A stretch of DNA of 14,371 nucleotides. Origin: Gammaproteobacteria bacterium. GTDB lineage: Bacteria; Pseudomonadota; Gammaproteobacteria; Chromatiales; Chromatiaceae. The translations under genes and the position numbers were made by a program. The DNA lies in NCBI GenBank assembly GCA_013041975.1, contig JABDQZ010000048.1:1-14371 (forward strand). The letters are read 5' to 3'. Positions 6,661 through 12,525 of this stretch are shown here, piece by piece. Position 1 is the first letter of the stretch; each line of letters opens with the position of its first letter. The notes below the pieces were generated by a model, which saw only the letters and a list, made by a program, of their open reading frames with translations, did not search any database and had not been told where the DNA came from.

Positions 6661-7224
6661 ATGAAATTTCTCACTGACTTTTTCCCTATCCTGTTGTTTT
6701 TTATTGCCTACCAGGCCTACGATATTTACGTGGCAACCGCTGTTGCCATAGGTGCATCGGCCACCCAGGTGGCTTACTTTCAGATACGTCATAAAAAAGT
6801 GGAAAAGATGCAGTGGATCACACTGGGTTTGTTGGTCTTTTTTGGTGGACTGACGCTGCTGCTGCGAGACCCTGACTTCATTAAATGGAAACCCACCGTG
6901 GTTAACTGGCTGTTCGCCATTGCTTTTTTGGGCAGCCAGTTCATCGGTAAAAAGTCGCTGTTACAACGCATGATGGATCAGGCCGTTACCCTGCCCGAAG
7001 AAATATGGATGCGATTAAACTATATATGGGTTAGCTTTTTCATTGGTATAGGCTTGCTGAACCTTTATGTAGCCTTTAATTTCAGTGAAGAAGCCTGGGT
7101 TAACTTCAAACTTTTCGGCATGCTTGGTGTGACCTTTGTGTTCATCATTGCCCAGGGCTTTTATATTGCCCGACATGTCAAGGATGAAGATGTGCAAACA
7201 GCTGATTCAAGTGACAACTCCTGA
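6661..7224 (+). CDS. yciB: YciB (IspZ) inner-membrane protein, septation protein A family
   Basis: Polytopic inner-membrane protein that in E. coli and Shigella affects cell septation, envelope integrity and synthesis of envelope parts; the exact activity is unknown. The 187-residue protein matches E. coli YciB along its length: DFFPILLFFIAYQAYDIYVA (6-25), RHKKVEKMQWITL (43-55), FGGLTLLLRDPDFIKWKPTV (61-80), SQFIGKKSLLQRM (92-104) and EAWVNFKLFG (144-153). Hydrophobic segments lie at about 3-18, 21-41, 51-68, 78-95, 120-140 and 150-171. The same frame is open back to an ATG at 6568, but that extension lies inside the previous gene and lacks family similarity, so I start at the ATG at 6661. 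The Shine-Dalgarno is poor, suggesting coupling to the upstream gene, whose stop is 13 bases away. Confidence 0.95.
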   Translation: MKFLTDFFPILLFFIAYQAYDIYVATAVAIGASATQVAYFQIRHKKVEKMQWITLGLLVFFGGLTLLLRDPDFIKWKPTVVNWLFAIAFLGSQFIGKKSLLQRMMDQAVTLPEEIWMRLNYIWVSFFIGIGLLNLYVAFNFSEEAWVNFKLFGMLGVTFVFIIAQGFYIARHVKDEDVQTADSSDNS

Positions 7225-7235
7225 GGAACAATGAC

Positions 7236-7535
7236 ATGTATTATTCCATCGTGGCTATCGATAATGATAACAGCCTTGAAAAAAGACTCGCTGCACGCCC
7301 TACACATCTGGAGCGCTTACAGCAACTTCAAAACCAGGGCCGTTTACTGACAGCTGGGCCCAACCCTGCCATTGATAACGAAGACCCGGGACCCAACGGA
7401 TTTACCGGCAGCATTATTATCGCTGAGTTCGATTCACTCGATGCTGCTCAAAACTGGGCTGATGCAGACCCTTATCTAGAAACCGGCGTGTATGCTGGTG
7501 TCATAGTAAAACCCTATAAGAAAGTATTCCCCTGA
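7236..7535 (+). CDS. yciI: YciI-like protein
   Basis: Small ferredoxin-fold protein of the YCII family, whose members have a conserved His-Asp pair in a pocket and are suspected enzymes of unknown reaction. The 99 residues align with E. coli YciI throughout: SLEKRLAARPTHLERLQQLQ (13-32) with H24, GRLLTAGPNPAIDNEDPGPN (35-54), GFTGSIIIAEFDSLDAAQNW (55-74), ADADPYLETGVY (75-86) with the Asp of DPY, and VKPYKKVF (91-98). GAGGA lies 8 bases before the ATG at 7236 and overlaps the yciB stop codon, implying coupled translation. Another ATG at 7231 is out of frame and is not used. yciB and yciI are also neighbours in E. coli. Confidence 0.95.
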   Translation: MYYSIVAIDNDNSLEKRLAARPTHLERLQQLQNQGRLLTAGPNPAIDNEDPGPNGFTGSIIIAEFDSLDAAQNWADADPYLETGVYAGVIVKPYKKVFP

Positions 7536-7555
7536 AAACCAAGAGGCAGGCTGTA

Positions 7556-8368
7556 ATGAAAAATCTTTTGCTAATCACTACATTACTGCTTGGCATGAAT
7601 GTCATCGCTCAAAGCAGTGAAGTTGAAGATAAAACCGCGTTTTTTATTGATGACATACCGATCAAACAAAGCACGTTAGCGCAGTATCATAACCTGAAAG
7701 GCTACAAGAGGCCTGCGGATGCCGAGCAAGAAAGGGCCCAGCAAATGCAATCGGCACAGGAACTGATCAATATTTACCTGTTAAGTGCAGAAGCTGAAAA
7801 AAATGGTCTTCACAACAATTACGATGTGAAACAGTCGCTTGAACTTTCACGACGCAACATCCTGATGAAAGCCATGGCCGAAAAATATGCAGCCGAGATA
7901 GAGGTTTCCGAAAACGAACTCGAAGAAGCCTATGCCACAATCAATAAAAACGCAGTGCTAAAGGCTGACTTTAAAATCCGCAATATTATTGTAGAACAAC
8001 AGAAAACTGCCGAAGAAATCATTAGTAAACTCAAATCTGGAGATTCTTTCGAACAGCTTGAAAAGGAATATTCACCTGAAGGTTTTAAGGAACCCAAAAC
8101 GCTAGAGTGGATGAACAGTTCTCTGGTTCAACCAGAGATTGCTGCTGCACTGAAAAGCTTGAAAATATCCGAATTTACCCACGAACCAGTCAAAACCCGA
8201 TTTGGCTGGCATGTCATTTTCCTGGCAGACAAAAAAACGATTCCTGTTCCAGCATTAGATACCATTAGAGATGATTTAGCTGGACTGATTAAAAAGAAAA
8301 AACTGTCTGAAAAAGTAGGTAACTTAAGAGCTAAAGTAACAGTAAAAGCCGCCGATAAGGCCAAATAA
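7556..8368 (+). CDS. Periplasmic parvulin-type peptidyl-prolyl cis-trans isomerase
   Basis: Secreted foldase of the PpiC/SurA superfamily that would act on proteins in the periplasm. The 270-residue protein opens with a signal peptide (MKNLLLITTLLLGMNVIAQ, cleavage likely near 18-20; no lipobox Cys). Residues 25-125 are a charged helical SurA-like chaperone segment (FFIDDIPIKQSTLAQYHNLK and AQELINIYLLSAEAEKNG). The rotamase domain spans about 137-226: IRNIIVEQQKTAEEII, LKSGDSFEQLEKEYSPEG (159-176), EWMNSSLVQPEIAAALKSLK and the family's end motif TRFGWHVIFLAD (214-225). The ordinary 'H-I' start of the domain reads KIRNIIV, a mild departure. A Lys-rich tail follows. It starts 20 bases after yciI. 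Its last codons also contain a sigma-28 promoter for the next gene. I give no symbol, as the paralogue cannot be settled. Confidence 0.92.
   Translation: MKNLLLITTLLLGMNVIAQSSEVEDKTAFFIDDIPIKQSTLAQYHNLKGYKRPADAEQERAQQMQSAQELINIYLLSAEAEKNGLHNNYDVKQSLELSRRNILMKAMAEKYAAEIEVSENELEEAYATINKNAVLKADFKIRNIIVEQQKTAEEIISKLKSGDSFEQLEKEYSPEGFKEPKTLEWMNSSLVQPEIAAALKSLKISEFTHEPVKTRFGWHVIFLADKKTIPVPALDTIRDDLAGLIKKKKLSEKVGNLRAKVTVKAADKAK
8332..8358 (+). promoter_or_regulatory. FliA (sigma-28) flagellar-class promoter for the MCP gene
   Basis: TAAAGTAA at 8332-8339, an 11-base spacer, and GCCGATAA at 8351-8358. The established E. coli sigma-28 consensus is TAAAGTTT-N11-GCCGATAA, so the -10 matches 8 of 8, the -35 6 of 8, and the spacing is exact. 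It lies within the last codons of the isomerase gene; transcription would begin near 8365 and leave about 50 bases of leader ahead of the chemoreceptor ATG at 8415. Chemoreceptors are standard members of the FliA regulon. Confidence 0.85.
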
Positions 8369-8414
8369 GCTTGAACTGTTAAATCTCGTTTCAGTACAAA
8401 TCCAAGGATAAAGC

Positions 8415-10040
8415 ATGAACTTTTTATTGACTAAACTGCGAAATAAATTGCTGGCTATAGTTACGATAAGCATGATCGTGGTTATTATCCCAATTTTTTT
8501 CGGCTTCTTGTCTGCTTACAACAGCCTAACAAAAGTCGATAGTGTTTTTGAACAGGAAATTTCACAGGAACGCCTGGCCATTGGTATGGCATTGAATTTC
8601 AAAAAACAGGTACAGGAATGGAAAAATGTCCTGATTCGAGGAAAAGACCCTAAGCAACTTGAAAAATACTGGAACAAATTCCAGAAGACTGAAGCTAAAA
8701 TCCAGGAATCCGGTGAAATTTTCGTCACACAGCTTGAAAACCAGGAAGCCAAGACCCTGGTGAGTCAATTCATCGAAGAACACAAAAAAATGGGCGTTGC
8801 CTACCGCGAGGGCTTCGAAGCTTTTAAGGCAGCCAATTTTGATCCCAATGCCGGTGACAAGGCCGTCAAGGGCATTGATCGTGCTCCCACCAAAATGCTT
8901 GAGGAGGCCGCTGCCTTTATCAAGAAACGATCAACAGAAAACTTCCATTCAAGCGTCACTGAAGGTCAAGGTGGTATTTTTAACACTCTCTACATCCTAT
9001 TACCTATATTTGTCGTTATCGCCGCAGCCTTTGTTGTATTCATGAATATAGCTGTAGGTCGTCCTGCCTCTAAAGTAAAAGTGTACCTTGAAGGTCTGGC
9101 CGCTGGTGATTTTACCCAGCACCTGGAATGTACCAGCAAAGATGAATTTGGTTCGATTGCAGTGAGTGCTCAAATGGTTCAGACTGAGCTCGGAAATCTG
9201 ATTCAAACCATTTCTCGTATGGCAGAAAAGCTTGATTCTGACTCTTCTCAACTTGCAGAGTTTAGCCATCAGAATATGCAGGTTATTGATAATCAGAATC
9301 AACAATCGGAGAGGGTCTCGGTTTCCATGAATGAAATGACCACGACCATTCAGGATGTCGCCCGTCATGCCACTGAGGCCGCTGCCCAGGCCACTGATGC
9401 CGATAGCCAGGCTCGTGATGGTAATTCCCTGGTTAACCAGGTTCTGACCTCCATCAACAACCTGGCACAGGAAGTTGGTAATACGGCTACTGCGGTAAAC
9501 TCTGTTGAACAGGGTGCGACCGAAATAGGCAGTGTTATTGATGTGATTAATGGCATTGCAGAACAGACCAATCTGCTGGCATTAAATGCCGCCATCGAAG
9601 CGGCGCGCGCCGGCGAACAGGGCCGTGGTTTCGCAGTCGTGGCTGATGAGGTGCGGACGCTGGCGGCTCGTACCCAGGAGTCCACCGAAGAAATCCGTGC
9701 CATGATAGAAAAACTGCAAAAAGGCACTAAAAGCGCTGCTCACGCCATGTCACTGGGAGAGGAAAAAGTGGCTGAAACAGAAGACCTGGCTGCAAAAGCC
9801 GATACCGCACTGTCGAAGATTACTGAATCTGTCAGCTCAATCAGCCTGGCCAATATGCAAATCGCCAGTGCAGCTGAAGAACAAGGCTCAGTTTCAACCG
9901 AAATCAACGAGAATGTTGCATCGATTAGAAATTTAGCCAATGAAGTTTATGGTATTGTGCAACAAACTGACACATCTACGACGGACCTGGCTGAACTTTC
10001 CAGTGAACTCAGGGATTTGACCACCAAGTTCAAGGTTTAG
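8415..10040 (+). CDS. Methyl-accepting chemotaxis protein
   Basis: Transmembrane chemoreceptor that signals through CheA/CheW to the flagellar motor. In 541 residues: cytoplasmic N terminus, TM1 at about 13-34, periplasmic sensor 35-189, TM2 about 190-213, HAMP domain 214-268 (GRPASKVKVYLEGLAAGDFT), then the long antiparallel coiled coil with the signalling tip IAEQTNLLALNAAIEAARAG (381-400) and GRGFAVVADEVRTLAARTQE. The sensor is all-helical in appearance and carries QVQEWKNVLIRGKDPKQLEK (65-84), a motif found in one class of chemoreceptors, with a ligand I cannot name. The C terminus has no CheR-binding pentapeptide, so adaptation would rely on other receptors or tetherless methylation. AAGGA (8404-8408) stands six bases before ATG. 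A FliA promoter lies just upstream, and a hairpin with a T run ends the gene. Confidence 0.97.
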   Translation: MNFLLTKLRNKLLAIVTISMIVVIIPIFFGFLSAYNSLTKVDSVFEQEISQERLAIGMALNFKKQVQEWKNVLIRGKDPKQLEKYWNKFQKTEAKIQESGEIFVTQLENQEAKTLVSQFIEEHKKMGVAYREGFEAFKAANFDPNAGDKAVKGIDRAPTKMLEEAAAFIKKRSTENFHSSVTEGQGGIFNTLYILLPIFVVIAAAFVVFMNIAVGRPASKVKVYLEGLAAGDFTQHLECTSKDEFGSIAVSAQMVQTELGNLIQTISRMAEKLDSDSSQLAEFSHQNMQVIDNQNQQSERVSVSMNEMTTTIQDVARHATEAAAQATDADSQARDGNSLVNQVLTSINNLAQEVGNTATAVNSVEQGATEIGSVIDVINGIAEQTNLLALNAAIEAARAGEQGRGFAVVADEVRTLAARTQESTEEIRAMIEKLQKGTKSAAHAMSLGEEKVAETEDLAAKADTALSKITESVSSISLANMQIASAAEEQGSVSTEINENVASIRNLANEVYGIVQQTDTSTTDLAELSSELRDLTTKFKV

Positions 10041-10074
10041 GATTAATTACCGGATCGCTTAATCTTCCTTTTTT
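10039..10074 (+). terminator. Rho-independent terminator after the MCP gene
   Basis: Starting inside the TAG stop, AGGATTAA (10039-10046) can pair with TTAATCTT (10059-10066) around a 12-base loop, with one G-T pair; CC and six Ts (10069-10074) follow. The stem is AT-rich, so strength is uncertain. It overlaps the end of the convergent 94-residue gene and has a T run only in the plus direction. Confidence 0.5.
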
Positions 10075-10343
10075 AGCTTGCTGATTTTATTGATTGAAAC
10101 CACTTCAGCAGAAGGTTTTTCGTCGGTGTAATAGGGCTTTTCCGGTTGAATGCCGGCAATATCAGCCAACTCCCTCTCACGGTTGGAAATCAGCCCCAGA
10201 CAGGTACGGACATCCTGTATGGTGTTATCCGAAAGTGGATGCTTCAAGTCACGATGTGCTGGCGTTGTATCCTTGATGATATTGGCCAGCACCTTGCGCA
10301 TGACGATTAATAAATCTTTTTCGCGATTGTGGTCTTCAGTCAT
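10059..10343 (-). CDS. Unrecognised small protein behind dapB, 94 aa
   Basis: I do not recognise a named family. The 94-residue product is soluble and highly charged, without signal peptide or membrane segment. Its N-terminal half is likely helical (KDLLIVMRKVLANIIKDTT, 9-27); then comes HPLSDNTIQDVRTCLGLISN (35-54) and RERELADIAGIQPEKPYYTD, and it ends in a basic tail (SKLKKED). The ATG at 10341-10343 is chosen since AGGA lies six bases before it; the frame is open ten codons further to a TTG at 10373 that has no such site. It lies 30 bases behind dapB, probably on the same transcript. Small proteins of this appearance behind dapB may exist in other gammaproteobacteria, but I cannot confirm this. 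It ends opposite the MCP gene and overlaps that gene's terminator. Confidence 0.75.
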   Translation of the reverse strand: MTEDHNREKDLLIVMRKVLANIIKDTTPAHRDLKHPLSDNTIQDVRTCLGLISNRERELADIAGIQPEKPYYTDEKPSAEVVSINKISKLKKED

Positions 10344-10349
10344 CTTTAT

Positions 10350-10353
10350 TCCT
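10350..10353 (-). promoter_or_regulatory. Ribosome binding site for the 94-residue gene
   Basis: AGGA on the minus strand, six bases ahead of ATG at 10341-10343. It decides between this start and the upstream in-frame TTG at 10373. Confidence 0.65.
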
Positions 10354-10373
10354 GAATACTTAAGAATTGACAA

Positions 10374-11180
10374 TTAGTCTGACAGATTCAGAACATCCTG
10401 CATATCAAAAAGACCACTGGATTTATCAGACAACCAAACGGCAGCCCTGACTGCACCGTTGGCAAACGTCAGGCGGCTGGAAGCCTTGTGGGTAATTTCT
10501 ACGCGTTCGCCATCCATCGCAAACCAGACCGTGTGTTCTCCTACGACATCACCTGCGCGGATAGTTTCAAAACCGATGGTTTTTGAATCTCTGGCCCCGG
10601 TTTGACCTTCCCTGCCATATACGGCGACTTCTTTCAGGTCTCGACCCAGAGTGTCAGCAACTACTTCTCCCATTCTCAACGCTGTGCCGGAAGGCGCATC
10701 AACTTTATGGCGATGATGCGCTTCAACAATTTCGATATCGGATTCTTCGCCCATAACACGTGCAGCAGTCTGCAACAGTTTCAGGCAGAGATTAACGCCC
10801 ACACTCATATTGGGAGCAAAAACGATAGCAATGCTGTCACTGGCATCAGAAAGTTTGTGCTTCTGCTGATCATCCAGACCGGTAGTACCAATCACCATTT
10901 TCTTGCCTGCATCAAGGCAAATATCCAGATGCGCCATAGTGGCTATTGGGGCGGTAAAATCGACAACCACGTCAAATTTGTCTGTAGCATCAGCCAATGA
11001 GTCGGTGATCGCCACACCATTTTTGCCAACACCGGCAAGTTCGCCGGCATCCGCTCCAAGCAGACTGGACTCAGGACGTTCAGTAGCTACTGTCAATTGT
11101 GCACCGTCTGCTGCATCAACCGCCTGAATCAGGGTTCGCCCCATTCTGCCGGCTGCACCGACGATCGCTATACGCGTCAT
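10374..11180 (-). CDS. dapB: 4-hydroxy-tetrahydrodipicolinate reductase DapB
   Basis: NAD(P)H-dependent reductase of the diaminopimelate/lysine pathway, supplying lysine and the cross-linking residue of peptidoglycan; cytoplasmic, normally a tetramer. In 268 residues: Rossmann nucleotide site IVGAAGRMGRTLI (6-18), VVDFTAP (72-78), VIGTTGLDDQQ (96-106), FAPNMSVGVN (121-130), and the catalytic/substrate segment EAHHRHKVDAPSGTAL (153-168), in which H155 and K159 correspond to the catalytic His and Lys of the E. coli enzyme. Length is standard for the family. Its ATG directly abuts the dnaJ stop, with no base between, so expression should follow heat-shock control of the dnaK-dnaJ transcript unless an internal promoter exists. 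dapB after dnaJ is a familiar gammaproteobacterial order. Confidence 0.97.
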   Translation of the reverse strand: MTRIAIVGAAGRMGRTLIQAVDAADGAQLTVATERPESSLLGADAGELAGVGKNGVAITDSLADATDKFDVVVDFTAPIATMAHLDICLDAGKKMVIGTTGLDDQQKHKLSDASDSIAIVFAPNMSVGVNLCLKLLQTAARVMGEESDIEIVEAHHRHKVDAPSGTALRMGEVVADTLGRDLKEVAVYGREGQTGARDSKTIGFETIRAGDVVGEHTVWFAMDGERVEITHKASSRLTFANGAVRAAVWLSDKSSGLFDMQDVLNLSD

Positions 11181-12332
11181 TTAAAACCCCATTCCGTCAA
11201 AAAATTTCTTTACCCCATCAACCCAGCCGGTGGAATTGGGACTATGTTTACTACCCTGTCCACCAACAGATTCTTCAAACTTTCGGAGAATATCTTTCTG
11301 GGATTCAGACAGTTTCACCGGTGTTTCGACAATTACTCGGCATAGCAGGTCACCAGCCGTTGTTCCACGGATTGGCTTAACGCCTTTACCACGCATACGA
11401 AACATTTTGCCGGTCTGGGTACCTTCAGGTATTTTCAGCTTAACCTTGCCACCGAGTGTCGGCACTTCCATTTCACCGCCCAGTGCCGCCACGGTAAACG
11501 GAATCGGAACTTCGCAGAACAGGTGCTCACCTTCACGTGAAAAAATCTCATGTTGTTTGACATTGACCTGAACATAAAGGTCGCCAGGAGGCCCGCCATT
11601 TTCTCCGGCCTCACCCTCGCCAGCAAGACGGATACGATCACCGGTATCGACACCTGCTGGTATTTTTACAGAGAGTGTCTTGTGCTCCTGAACACGTCCC
11701 TGGCCATGGCATGATCCGCAGGGGTCTTTAATGACCGTGCCTTTGCCATGACAGGTTGGACAGGTTTGCTGGACAGAGAAAAAGCCCTGCTGCATTCTGA
11801 CCTGGCCCTGACCGTGGCAGGTGCCACAGGTTTGTGGGGAACTGCCTTTTTTCGCACCGCTACCATTACAGGTTTCACAAATGACGAAGGTTGGAACACG
11901 GATTTTGACATCCTTGCCATTAACGGCATCTTCCAGTGACATTTCAAGGTTGTAACGCAAATCAGAGCCGCGGTTGGCACGTGAACCGCCTCCAGGTCCC
12001 CGGCCACCACCACCGAAGATATCACTGAATACATCACCAAAAATATCGCTGAAATTGCCTGAACCACCATGGAAACCACCGGGACCTCCACCCATGGATG
12101 GGTCGACACCGGCATGACCAAACTGGTCATAGGCAGCACGTTTTTGTTCATCGTTAAGAACTTCAAAAGCCTCTTTGGCTTCCTTGAATTTATCCTCTGC
12201 CTCGGTACCCGAGTCGCCAGTATTTCTATCCGGGTGATATTTCATCGCCAGGCGGCGATAGGCTTTTTTGAGTTCGGCAGCACTGGCATTTTTATTTACG
12301 CCGAGTACCTCGTAATAATCACGTTTTGACAT
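11181..12332 (-). CDS. dnaJ: Chaperone DnaJ (Hsp40)
   Basis: Co-chaperone that delivers unfolded proteins to DnaK and stimulates its ATPase. In 383 residues: J domain 4-70 with HPD at 33-35; a Gly/Phe-rich region 71-120 holding two DIF motifs (96-98 and 104-106); a zinc-finger region with all four CxxCxGxG modules complete (CETCNGSG 152-159, CGTCHGQG 169-176, CPTCHGKG 191-198, CGSCHGQG 205-212); then the two C-terminal substrate-binding domains (KIPAGVDTGDRIRLAGEGE and KIPEGTQTGKMFRMRGKG). It is therefore a full type I DnaJ. The ribosome binding site is weak. It is separated from dnaK by 193 bases that contain a large palindrome, and abuts dapB. Confidence 0.98.
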   Translation of the reverse strand: MSKRDYYEVLGVNKNASAAELKKAYRRLAMKYHPDRNTGDSGTEAEDKFKEAKEAFEVLNDEQKRAAYDQFGHAGVDPSMGGGPGGFHGGSGNFSDIFGDVFSDIFGGGGRGPGGGSRANRGSDLRYNLEMSLEDAVNGKDVKIRVPTFVICETCNGSGAKKGSSPQTCGTCHGQGQVRMQQGFFSVQQTCPTCHGKGTVIKDPCGSCHGQGRVQEHKTLSVKIPAGVDTGDRIRLAGEGEAGENGGPPGDLYVQVNVKQHEIFSREGEHLFCEVPIPFTVAALGGEMEVPTLGGKVKLKIPEGTQTGKMFRMRGKGVKPIRGTTAGDLLCRVIVETPVKLSESQKDILRKFEESVGGQGSKHSPNSTGWVDGVKKFFDGMGF

Positions 12333-12369
12333 TGGTTATCTCAAACCCTGTTAATTGTATAACGAGCAA

Positions 12370-12490
12370 AGCAGGTTCCAGCTGCCTTGCCCGGAAAACG
12401 CTGTGCCAATTTAAAACTTGGCGTCCATGTACGCTTCGACTTCGCATCCATGTGAAGTCAGACTTCCGGTCAAGGCAGCTGAAACCTGCT
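12370..12490. repeat. Long imperfect palindrome between dnaK and dnaJ, MITE- or hairpin-like
   Basis: Arms 12370-12396 and 12464-12490 are inverted copies: 25 of 27 positions pair, with mismatches at 12378/12482 and 12390/12470. The 67-base apex contains further short stems: GCCAA/TTGGC (12405-12409 with 12418-12422), GCGT/ACGC (12421-12424 with 12431-12434, competing with the former) and GACTTC/GAAGTC (12438-12443 with 12454-12459). TCCATGT occurs twice in it (12424-12430, 12447-12453). CAA flanks both arms (12367-12369 and 12491-12493), possibly a 3-base target duplication. No reading frame of its own is convincing. In the dnaK-dnaJ mRNA it would fold into a strong branched hairpin, without a T run to make it a classical terminator. 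Confidence 0.8.
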
Positions 12491-12525
12491 CAAAGTACGT
12501 CTGTAATATTCAGAACATCGAAGGC

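Noticed and set aside
10344..10373. Ten-residue extension of the 94-residue protein from a TTG codon
   Set aside because: ATG at 10343 has AGGA at ideal spacing; the TTG has none and nearly touches the dapB stop.
12395..12412. Sigma-54-like site on the minus strand (TTGGCACAGCGTTTTC)
   Set aside because: The -24 half is good, but the -12 half has TC where GC is needed at the fixed spacing; no activator context is present.
12405..12459. Cloverleaf-like folding inside the dnaK-dnaJ palindrome as a tRNA or tRNA-like gene
   Set aside because: There is no acceptable T-loop (GGTTCRANNC) in place, no sensible anticodon arm and the outer stem is far too long for an acceptor stem.
12449..12474. Sigma-32-like boxes on the minus strand (CTTGAC-N14-CACATG) ahead of dnaJ
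   Set aside because: The -10 part lacks the C-rich CCCCAT core and the boxes sit within the palindrome arm and apex, so the match is most simply chance.
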